Shown here: positions 1 through 5,537 of the stretch, in pieces
Layout of the letters: each line of letters begins with the position of its first letter
Numbering within the stretch: position 1 is the first letter of the stretch
NCBI RefSeq assembly: GCF_000716675.1
Contig: NZ_JNXT01000102.1
Coordinates: 1-18,497 of the forward strand
Direction: 5' to 3'
Origin: Streptomyces alboflavus
GTDB lineage: Bacteria > Actinomycetota > Actinomycetes > Streptomycetales > Streptomycetaceae
Length of the DNA stretch: 18,497 nt
Program-made: the position numbers and the translations under genes
Notes under the pieces: model-generated
Databases searched by the model: none
Told to the model about the DNA's origin: nothing
The model's input: the letters and a program-made list of their open reading frames with translations, nothing else

Positions 1-174
1 CTGCGGACCCTTGGGCGGGTGCTGTTGTGGGTGGCTGTGGCGGGGTGGGGGGTGGTGTGGGTGGGGTTCGCCTGGGCGCGGGCCGGGGGGCCTCGCGGGG
101 GCGCCCCAGTCCCACCCCTTCCCGATCCTGGGGCTCCGCCCCAGACCCCGCTCCTCAAACGCCGGAGGGGCTAG
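1..174 (+). CDS. 3' end of a probable membrane protein gene (partial, runs in from left edge)
   Basis: Frame 1 is open from the first base to a TAG at 172-174. The first 29 codons give a convincing membrane helix (LLWVAVAGWGVVWVGFAW) followed by a positively charged WARAG stretch, and almost all of their third positions are G or C. The remaining residues, a Pro/Gly-rich tail ending in LLKRRRG, are encoded by the palindromic repeat that begins near 128, so the repeat seems to supply the C-terminus and stop codon. The start and the bulk of the protein lie outside the window, so no function can be given. It could be a chance open frame in GC-rich DNA; the helix and codon bias are the only support. 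Confidence 0.35.
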   Translation: MRTLGRVLLWVAVAGWGVVWVGFAWARAGGPRGGAPVPPLPDPGAPPQTPLLKRRRG

Positions 175-262
175 AAAATGTGCCGGTAAGTTCCAGCCCG
201 TCCGGCGTTTGAGGACGAGGCGCGAAGCGCCGATCAAGGGGGTCCAGGGGGCGGCAGCCCCC
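128..262. repeat. Interspersed palindromic repeat element (three hairpins)
   Basis: This intergenic block is almost entirely inverted repeats. A short hairpin sits at 128-144 (CTGGGGC, 3-base loop, GCCCCAG). A long imperfect palindrome pairs 152-174 with 193-215 (21 of 23 positions, core CCTCAAACGCCGGA). A small hairpin follows at 219-231 (GGCGC GAA GCGCC) and another at 247-262 (GGGGGC, 4-base loop, GCCCCC). Bases 192-221 recur exactly as the reverse complement at 11849-11878, and the first hairpin resembles the one at 18421-18439, so it is a dispersed family. It lies downstream of the cupin gene (-) and may terminate transcription from both sides. The rest of the gap to 306 shows no gene. 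Confidence 0.7.
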
Positions 263-305
263 GGTTTCGGAGAAGGGGCGGGACTGGGGCGCCCCGCGAG
301 GCCCC

Positions 306-644
306 TCAGCCCGTCGCCGTCACCACCGTCAGCAGAACCACCGAGTCCTCCAGGCCCAGCAACCCATGCCGCTCCTGCGGCACCGCGCACAGCTGCCCGG
401 CGGCGAGGACGATGTCGGTGTCGCCGGACACGCTGGTGAGCCGCACCTTCCCCCGCAGAGCCTGGAGGCTCGCCGCGGGCGGAGTGCCGTGCTCGTCGAG
501 CGCGGAGCCCGCGGCCAGCGCGATCACGCTCTGGCGCAGCGCGCCGTCGTGCACGATCATGCGCGCGCTGCGGCCGTGCGCGGCGGTGCGGGCCTCGTTC
601 AGGTGCTCCTCGGCCAGGGCGGTGAGGTCCTGGGGGTCGGGCAT
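306..644 (-). CDS. Small cupin-domain protein
   Basis: The 112-aa product looks like a single-domain cupin of the small beta-barrel type. After an N-terminal helix (residues 5-25) come strands with typical cupin wording: RQSVIALAAGSALDEHGTP, then LQALRGKVRLTS, then DIVLAAGQLCAVPQERHGL. The usual metal-binding His cluster of motif 1 is reduced (one His in DEHGTP) and motif 2 has one His (ERHGL), so metal binding and enzymatic activity are uncertain; a binding or sensing role is equally possible. The ATG at 644 has a good ribosome binding site (GGAGG, complement of 653-657, 8 bases upstream). The gene is divergent from the VOC-fold gene with about 120 bp between, and it ends at the palindromic repeat, which may be its terminator. 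Confidence 0.75.
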   Translation of the reverse strand: MPDPQDLTALAEEHLNEARTAAHGRSARMIVHDGALRQSVIALAAGSALDEHGTPPAASLQALRGKVRLTSVSGDTDIVLAAGQLCAVPQERHGLLGLEDSVVLLTVVTATG

Positions 645-751
645 CGCGGGGTCCTCCGTACGTGGGCGGGACGGTCGAGTCGCGTACCAGAGTTCCCGGC
701 GGGGAACGCGCCGTACGGCATAGACACGGCGGCAACGCCCTACCCGACCAG

Positions 752-763
752 TATTCTGACGTT
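752..763 (+). promoter_or_regulatory. -10 element of a probable leaderless promoter
   Basis: TATTCT at 752-757 closely matches the TANNNT -10 consensus and lies 6 bases before the ATG at 764. Transcription would then start at or next to the ATG, and no Shine-Dalgarno sequence is present. A convincing -35 box is not visible. Confidence 0.5.
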
Positions 764-1189
764 ATGTCAGACAATCAGCCGTCCCCCGGCGCCCCCGGCA
801 CCGACCTGCTCGGCATCGACAACGCGCTGTTCCCGGTCGGCGACCTGGACGAGGCCGTCGGCTTCTACGAGCGCGCCGGGTTCCCGGTCGCGCACCGCCT
901 CGACGAGGCCGGGCTCGCCATCCTGAAGGCGGGCGCCGAGACCCCCGGCGTGCTGCTGCGCGTCGAGGACGGCATCGGGCGCCGGCCGCCCTCGTGGCCC
1001 GCCTCGCGCCTCTGGCTGGAGGTGGGGGACGCCCGCGCCAAGGCCCGCGCCCTCGGCGAGGCCGGAGTCCCGGCCCTCACCGAGCCGTTCTCGACGGCGA
1101 CCGGCTGGACGGTGGAGATCGCCGACCCGTGGGGGAACGTCGTCGGCTTCACGGACTACTCCAAGAGGCCCGAGCTGGCCCGGAGTTAG
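764..1189 (+). CDS. VOC (glyoxalase/bleomycin-resistance fold) protein
   Basis: The 141-aa protein has the single-subunit form of the vicinal-oxygen-chelate fold. The first beta-alpha-beta module reads LLGIDNALFPVGDLDEAVGFYERAGF (residues 15-40), and the closing strand carries the typical E-x-DPWGN-x-VGF-x-D signature (E116 region to D130). Members of this superfamily bind a metal and act as dioxygenases, isomerases or antibiotic-sequestering proteins; the substrate cannot be told from sequence. The ATG at 764 is chosen because a -10 sequence lies 6 bases upstream and because the fold starts soon after it; the reading frame stays open to 662 but that part has no family resemblance. Its stop overlaps the stop of the convergent MarR gene by 4 bases. 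It could share regulation with its neighbours, but nothing in the sequence proves that. Confidence 0.8.
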   Translation: MSDNQPSPGAPGTDLLGIDNALFPVGDLDEAVGFYERAGFPVAHRLDEAGLAILKAGAETPGVLLRVEDGIGRRPPSWPASRLWLEVGDARAKARALGEAGVPALTEPFSTATGWTVEIADPWGNVVGFTDYSKRPELARS

Positions 1190-1764
1190 TTCCGGCCGCC
1201 CGCGTCGCCGCCCTCCGCCACCACCATGATCCGGCGCAGCATGTCCGACAGCTGCGCCCGCTCCTTCGCCGACAGCACCCCGAGCAGCCGGTACTCCTCG
1301 TCGCCCAGTACGTCCATCGCGCCCAGCCACACCGCCCTGCCGGACTCGGTCAGCTCCACGTCCACGCGGCGGCGGTCCTTCTTGGACGGTGTGCGGCGCA
1401 GCAGGCCGCGCCGCTCCAGGCCGTCGAGCCGGCCGGTGACCGAGGCCGGGGCGAGGTCGAGGTCGGCGGCCAGTTCGGAGGGGGTGGCCCGGCCGCCGCG
1501 ACCCGACAGCTTGTGCAGGGTGTCGAACTCGTGGCGCTCCAGGTCGAAGTCCACCAGGGACTGTTCGCGCACCCGGCGCAGGTGGACGGTGAGCCGCTTG
1601 ATCCGCGTGACGGCACCCTCGATGTCGGGATTCAGGTCGGGCAGTACGGGCAGCCACTGGGCCACATGCCCGTCGGTCCAGTCCCGGGGCCCGTCCGGAG
1701 CCCCGCCCGGACCCCCGTCCCGGGCGCGGGAGCCGTCGGGCGACTTCGTCTCGTCGAGCGTCAT
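1186..1764 (-). CDS. MarR-family transcriptional regulator
   Basis: The 192-aa protein has the winged-helix core of MarR repressors: a dimerisation helix (residues about 48-70), the recognition unit TPSELAADLDLAPASVTGR (about 93-111), the wing RRTPSKKDRRRVDVELTESG with the conserved DRR motif, and a C-terminal helix ending in RRIMVVAEG. The first 40 residues are a low-complexity extension. The ATG at 1764 is preferred over the GTG at 1770 because a TAATCT -10 sequence (complement of 1771-1776) lies 6 bases upstream, suggesting leaderless translation. It is divergent from an MFS exporter, the classic arrangement in which a MarR protein represses itself and the pump and is released by a small-molecule ligand. 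A perfect palindrome in the shared promoter supports this. The ligand is unknown. Confidence 0.9.
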   Translation of the reverse strand: MTLDETKSPDGSRARDGGPGGAPDGPRDWTDGHVAQWLPVLPDLNPDIEGAVTRIKRLTVHLRRVREQSLVDFDLERHEFDTLHKLSGRGGRATPSELAADLDLAPASVTGRLDGLERRGLLRRTPSKKDRRRVDVELTESGRAVWLGAMDVLGDEEYRLLGVLSAKERAQLSDMLRRIMVVAEGGDAGGRN

Positions 1765-1791
1765 GCCCACAGATTACTTCGGCTTCAGATA

Positions 1792-1805
1792 ATTCGTTGA
1801 CGAAT
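1792..1805. promoter_or_regulatory. Palindromic operator, probable MarR site, overlapping the exporter -35 box
   Basis: ATTCGT-TG-ACGAAT is a perfect inverted repeat with 6-base arms in an AT-rich patch between the MarR and MFS genes. It contains TTGACG (1797-1802), a near-consensus -35 box placed 18 bases before TAAAGT (1821-1826), which is 8 bases from the MFS ATG. On the other strand it lies just upstream of the MarR -10. A second weaker dyad (TTCG-GCGT-CGAA) is at 1808-1819. Binding here would block both promoters. Confidence 0.65.
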
Positions 1806-1834
1806 AGTTCGGCGTCGAAATAAAGTCCGGCAGC

Positions 1835-3220
1835 ATGTCACCCGGGACCGACTCCGCCAAGGGCGCCTTGCCGCGCCCGCCCCGCGCCTCCCATCTGCTC
1901 CGCCACAACCGCCCCTTCCGCCTCTTCTTCACCGGCCGCTCCCTCTCTCTCATCGGCGACGCCGTCATCCCCGCGGCCCTCGCCCTGGCCGTCCTGCGGG
2001 TCACCGGCTCCGCGTCCGCGCTGGCCCTCGTGCTCGGCTGCGCGATGGGCACGCGCCTGTTGCTGCTTCCGCTCGGCGGCGTCCTCGGCGACCGCTTCGA
2101 CGCGCGGAAGATCGCGCTCACCACGGACCTCGTACGCTGCGCCACCCAGGCCTTCGTGGGCGTCCAACTCCTCTCCGGCAGCCCCGAGTTGTGGCACATG
2201 GCCGCCGCCGAGGCGGTGAGCGGCGCCGCCACGGCCTTCGCCCTGCCCACGCTGCCGACGCTGGTCACCGCCATGGTCGACGGCGAGGACCGGCACGCGG
2301 CCAACTCCGCGCTCGGCGTGGTCAGGAGCGGCACCCGGGTCGGCGGGCCCGCGCTGGCCGGGGCGCTGGTCCTGGTGGCGGGGCCGGGCCTGGCGTTCCT
2401 GCTGCAAGGGCTGTGCTTCGCGGCGAGCGCCTGCCTGCTGTCGGCGGTGCGGGTACCGCCGCGGCGGGCGGAACCCGGCCGGAGCGGGGACCGGCGCTCC
2501 CTGCGCGAGGACCTCGTGGAGGGCTGGCACGAGGTGCGGTCCCGCGACTGGTACTGGACGAGCCTGCTCGCGCACGCCGCCTGGAACGGCGCGGCCGCCG
2601 TCCTGATGACGCTCGGACCGGTCCTGGCGGTACAGGAGTTGGGCGGCGAGGGCGTATGGGTGGCGATGCTGCAGACGGGCGCGGTCGGCCTGCTGCTCGG
2701 CTCCCTGCTCGCGGGCCGCGCCCACCCGCGCCGCCCGATCCTGACGGCCAACCTGGGCCTCGCGACGTACGCGCTCCCCCTGGTCCTGCTGGCCGCCGCG
2801 GCCCCCGCCCCCGCCGTCATCGCCGCGTACGGCGTCGCACAGGCCGGGCTCGGCTTCCTCTCCCCCGTGTGGGAGACGTCCGTGCAGTCGGCGATACCGT
2901 CCGGTGTGCTCGCCCGCGTCACCTCGTACGACTGGCTGCTCTCGATGGCGGCGATGCCGCTCGGCTACGTCCTCGGCCCGCTGGCGGCCGACGCGTGGGG
3001 CCCGGCCGTCCCGCTGTACGCGGCGGCCCTGGCGGTGGGCGTGGTGTGCGCGGGCACGGCGGCGGTGCCGGGCGTACGCGACTTCCGGCAGCCGTCCGTC
3101 ACTCCCACCGGGGCCACGGCGTGCGACGGCCCGAGCGACTCGAAAGCCGACGGCCCGAGCGAAGCCGACCCCCACACCGGCCCCGACGCGGCACCCCTGG
3201 AGACCGCACCTCGCCCCTAG
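1835..3220 (+). CDS. MFS transporter (drug/siderophore-exporter type)
   Basis: The 461-aa protein is a major facilitator of the multidrug/enterobactin-exporter (MFS_3) style. It opens with RPFRLFFTGRSLSLIGDAVIPAAL-type wording (the family's N-terminal 'FR-LF-GRSxSxxGD' helix), has the loop 2-3 motif GGVLGDRFDARK (about residues 80-91), and alternates hydrophobic helices to about residue 410; I count roughly 10-12. The last 45 residues are a hydrophilic Ser/Asp/Pro-rich tail containing a 15-bp direct repeat (3124-3138 and 3148-3162). It should export a small molecule using the proton gradient. The divergent MarR gene and the operator over its -35 box suggest ligand-inducible expression. No ribosome binding site is evident and the -10 is 8 bases away, so translation may be leaderless. 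Substrate unknown. Confidence 0.88.
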   Translation: MSPGTDSAKGALPRPPRASHLLRHNRPFRLFFTGRSLSLIGDAVIPAALALAVLRVTGSASALALVLGCAMGTRLLLLPLGGVLGDRFDARKIALTTDLVRCATQAFVGVQLLSGSPELWHMAAAEAVSGAATAFALPTLPTLVTAMVDGEDRHAANSALGVVRSGTRVGGPALAGALVLVAGPGLAFLLQGLCFAASACLLSAVRVPPRRAEPGRSGDRRSLREDLVEGWHEVRSRDWYWTSLLAHAAWNGAAAVLMTLGPVLAVQELGGEGVWVAMLQTGAVGLLLGSLLAGRAHPRRPILTANLGLATYALPLVLLAAAAPAPAVIAAYGVAQAGLGFLSPVWETSVQSAIPSGVLARVTSYDWLLSMAAMPLGYVLGPLAADAWGPAVPLYAAALAVGVVCAGTAAVPGVRDFRQPSVTPTGATACDGPSDSKADGPSEADPHTGPDAAPLETAPRP

Positions 3221-3226
3221 GACCCC

Positions 3227-3763
3227 TCACCCCACCCGCACGCTGCAAGTGGCCCGCCCGAACGCCCCCGCCGTCACGTCCCGGTGCCGGTGCTTCCCGC
3301 CCACCGCGAGGGCGCAGCGTGCCTCCCCACCGCCCTCGTCCAGGCGGACGCTCACCACCGGGCGCTCCCCCGCCGGTACGAACACCGTCTTGCGCCACGG
3401 CAGTCGGACGTCCGCCTCGACGGCGGGCCGTCCGCCGCGACCGCCCTCGTTCCGCGCGAGGTAGGAGATGTCGGCGCTCCCCCTCCCGGTGATCTCGTAG
3501 GTGACGGCGGCGACCGGCGGACGGTCCCGCGCGATGTCCTCCGGGCGGGGTTCGTCGCCGGTGCCTGCACCGTTTCCGTCCCCGAACGCTCCCCGTACGA
3601 CGAAGGCCGCGCAGATCACGAGCAGCACGGCGCCGACGGTCACGACGCGGCGGTCGGGGACCTCTCCCACCAGCACCGCCTTCTCCTCCTCGGTCAGTTC
3701 GACGACGGGCTCCGACAACTCGCGCTCCGGCAGCGCGTACTCCGACAGCTCGTGATTCCCCAC
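3227..3763 (-). CDS. MmpS-like single-pass membrane protein
   Basis: The 178-aa protein has an acidic cytoplasmic N-terminus, one membrane helix (VVTVGAVLLVICAAFVV, residues about 40-56), a short linker, and an extracytoplasmic beta-rich domain. That domain reads VAAVTYEITGRGSADISYL, then VRLPWRKTVFV, then two cysteines (C150, C173) near the end, which is the pattern of mycobacterial MmpS proteins that assist MmpL transporters. I chose the GTG at 3763 because a strong purine-rich site (GGGGAGGGGG, complement of 3771-3780) sits 7 bases upstream; an in-frame GTG at 3790 would place that site inside the gene. It is convergent with the MFS gene (6 bp apart). An MMPL transporter lies 1.8 kb away on the same strand, but the two are not in one operon. 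Confidence 0.75.
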   Translation of the reverse strand: MGNHELSEYALPERELSEPVVELTEEEKAVLVGEVPDRRVVTVGAVLLVICAAFVVRGAFGDGNGAGTGDEPRPEDIARDRPPVAAVTYEITGRGSADISYLARNEGGRGGRPAVEADVRLPWRKTVFVPAGERPVVSVRLDEGGGEARCALAVGGKHRHRDVTAGAFGRATCSVRVG

Positions 3764-3827
3764 CCGCGAGCCCCCTCCCCTGTCCACCACATGTCCACGA
3801 CCGGCACGAAGTCCGGCGAGCGCGGCG

Positions 3828-3855
3828 GTTATACAGCAGGCCGGAGGGGAGTCAC
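3828..3855 (-). promoter_or_regulatory. Candidate promoter of the MmpS-like gene
   Basis: On the minus strand GTGACT (complement of 3850-3855) and TATAAC (complement of 3828-3833) are separated by 16 bases, a fair match to housekeeping -35 and -10 boxes. The predicted start would leave a leader of about 55-60 bases before the GTG at 3763, consistent with the clear ribosome binding site there. Confidence 0.4.
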
Positions 3856-4081
3856 CACGCCCGGCGGATACCGGGCATATCGGGGGCGGGCACCGGCCAC
3901 GAACCGACGGTTCGCGGACGGACGATCAGGGCGAAAGGTTGTACCGGCAGGGCCTGTTGAGCGTGTGAGAAGGGACACCGGCGGCACCCGTGACGCCTGG
4001 GATCCTGGTTGCGCTTGTTAAGCGGAGAGTGCGTTCGGTGCTCTCGCACACACAGGGGCGGAACCAGAGGGGTGGGGAAGA
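3856..4081. other. Intergenic region with small dyads, no gene seen
   Basis: No convincing coding sequence was found here. It holds three inverted repeats: CGAACC-GAC-GGTTCG at 3900-3914, CGCTT-GTT-AAGCG at 4012-4024, and GAGAG/CTCTC at 4025-4045 with wobble pairs inside. The last two lie just upstream of the gene at 4082 and could be regulatory or structure in its leader. No clear promoter boxes could be assigned. Confidence 0.4.
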
Positions 4082-4537
4082 GTGGCCGGTGAGGGGAAGA
4101 GACAGCCGCGAGCGGACGAGATGCGCGGGTACACGCGCAGCTTCGTCGCGCATGTGACGGAGCGCAATCGATTGCCCTTGGACTTCTCCGTGCGGAGCCT
4201 GCGCGTGGTGGACTTCGTCCTGGACGGACTGCGCAAGGACGGGCGCGAGCGCGCGGAGGTCGCGAGGACGCTGTTCGGGTTCGGAGCGTACGTCGGTGAG
4301 GTCCTCGTGCGCCGGGCGGGGGCCGCCTGGATCGACTTCGACGCGAGCCAGCGGGAGTTCTTCGCGCAGACCGTCGGCGTACGGATGCCGGACGGGCGGG
4401 TGTGGAGCCCGCTGGGGAAGGTCGTCAACCGCTACGAGGCGGGGGCCGCGGAGTCCCTCCAGACCTTCTATCTGACGCTGCCGGGCCGGCGCACCGCCCC
4501 GGCGCCCGATGCGGAGCCGGAACCCGCGCGGCGGTAG
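4082..4537 (+). CDS. Uncharacterised soluble protein, 151 aa
   Basis: The product has no signal peptide or membrane helix. Its best-ordered stretch is FGAYVGEVLVRRAGAAWIDFD (one block, residues 67-87), followed by VGVRMPDGRVWSPLGKVVNRY and an ESLQTFYLTL helix near the end. The order 'GxYxGEV...GAxW...G.....P..KV..R...G..ESL..FY' resembles small actinobacterial domains of unknown function (DUF3806 or DUF6278 type), but I cannot confirm which. The GTG at 4082 has a plausible ribosome binding site, AGAGGGG at 4066-4072. The last 15 residues are Pro/Ala/Glu-rich. It lies 79 bp before the sigma factor on the same strand, so the two may be co-transcribed. Coding bias and the ordered motif make it a real gene; no role is proposed. 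Confidence 0.7.
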   Translation: MAGEGKRQPRADEMRGYTRSFVAHVTERNRLPLDFSVRSLRVVDFVLDGLRKDGRERAEVARTLFGFGAYVGEVLVRRAGAAWIDFDASQREFFAQTVGVRMPDGRVWSPLGKVVNRYEAGAAESLQTFYLTLPGRRTAPAPDAEPEPARR

Positions 4538-4616
4538 CGGACCGAGGACGCGGGGGCCTCAGGGCCATGGGGGCACGGGCACGGTGCGCAGTGTCAGCGG
4601 GGGTTAAGAGGAGCGC

Positions 4617-5468
4617 GTGGGCGCGGGTGGGGACCAACAGCGTGAGGACCGGCAGCCTGAGGACAGAGGGGCCGAGGGCGCGGGCCGACAGGGCCGTAAG
4701 TCGGCGGGTTCCGAGGGGCGTACGAGGATCGGTGACGCGGCGCTGACGCGCGCCCTCGCCGCCGCCAAGGAGGGGGACGAGGCCGCGTTCGCGGCGGTGT
4801 ACCAGTGGGTGCACCCGGGCCTGCTCGGGTATGTGCGCGGGATCGTCGGGGACGAGTCGGAGGACGTGGCGTCCGAGGCGTGGCTGCAGATCGCCCGTGA
4901 TCTGCACCGGTTCACCGGCGACGGCGGCGACTTCCGGCGCTGGGCGGCCGTCATCGCCCGCAACCGCGCCCGCGACCACGTCCGCCGCCGCCTCAGCCGC
5001 CCCCGCCTCAGCCTCACCGACGGCGACGCGCTCGACGTGCCCGCCGCCCGCGACACCGCGGACGAGGTCCTGGAGGCGCTGTCGACCGACGACGCCCTCG
5101 GCCTGGTCGCCGGGCTGCCGCCGGACCAGGGCCGGGCCGTCTACCTCGGCGTGGTGATGGGCATGGACGGGCCGAGCGCGGCCCAGGTCCTCGGCAAGCG
5201 GCCCGGCGCCGTCCGGATGGCGCTGCACCGCGGACTGCGGCGGCTGCGGGCGCAGTTGACGGGTGAGGTGCGGCGGGGACGGCGAGGTGGCTCCGGGCGG
5301 GGTTCGTCGGGCGGCGGGCCGGATCCCGGAAGGGGGCACTGTCCTCGCGGGCCGCACGGAGTGAGCAGCGGTGGCCGCCCCCACGGGTGGGCGGCCACCG
5401 CTGTGCCGGTCCTCCCGCTCGCCGCCCCGTGGGCTCGGGTCGTCGGCGGGCGGGTGTCCCGGCGGTGA
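4617..5468 (+). CDS. ECF-type RNA polymerase sigma factor
   Basis: Of 283 residues, 41-215 form a sigma-70-like protein of the ECF class. Region 2 spans about 45-125 (AFAAVYQWVHPGLLGYVRGIVGD, EDVASEAWLQIARDL, FRRWAAVIARNRARDHVRR) and region 4 about 158-212 (LVAGLPPDQGRAVYL, a degenerate helix-turn-helix, then PGAVRMALHRGLRRLRAQL). It would direct core RNA polymerase to a dedicated promoter set. The first 40 residues are low complexity. The GTG at 4617 follows AAGAGGAG (4606-4613). No anti-sigma gene is adjacent. Residues 217-283 look non-native: Gly/Arg-rich, 12 of 67 codons end in A or T, and a 15-bp hairpin is encoded inside. Both shifted frames stop within a few codons of the region 4 helix, so the tail may reflect a lost stop or frameshift. 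Confidence 0.82.
   Translation: MGAGGDQQREDRQPEDRGAEGAGRQGRKSAGSEGRTRIGDAALTRALAAAKEGDEAAFAAVYQWVHPGLLGYVRGIVGDESEDVASEAWLQIARDLHRFTGDGGDFRRWAAVIARNRARDHVRRRLSRPRLSLTDGDALDVPAARDTADEVLEALSTDDALGLVAGLPPDQGRAVYLGVVMGMDGPSAAQVLGKRPGAVRMALHRGLRRLRAQLTGEVRRGRRGGSGRGSSGGGPDPGRGHCPRGPHGVSSGGRPHGWAATAVPVLPLAAPWARVVGGRVSRR
5366..5403. terminator. 15-bp perfect hairpin inside the sigma factor 3' end
   Basis: CAGCGGTGGCCGCCC (5366-5380) and its exact complement (5389-5403) enclose an 8-base loop. No T-run follows, as is usual for Streptomyces terminators. It lies within the open frame of the sigma gene but past its conserved region, and between two convergent genes, so it could end transcription from both sides. 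Confidence 0.6.
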
Positions 5469-5502
5469 GGCCGGTGGGAGGGTGCAGCACCGCCCACCGG
5501 CC
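5469..5502. terminator. Hairpin directly after the sigma factor stop codon
   Basis: GGCCGGTGGG (5469-5478) pairs perfectly with CCCACCGGCC (5493-5502); the 14-base loop can itself fold (GGTG/CACC). It begins at the base after the TGA and lies 35 bp from the stop of the convergent MMPL gene, so it is a likely bidirectional terminator. Confidence 0.7.
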
Positions 5503-5537
5503 GAGTCCAGGTCGGGTCCGGTCCTGGTCGGTCCGGG

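Noticed and set aside
3124..3162. 15-bp direct repeat in the MFS tail as a regulatory element
   Set aside because: It encodes a repeated DGPS in a hydrophilic tail at the end of the gene; ordinary low-complexity duplication is a sufficient explanation.
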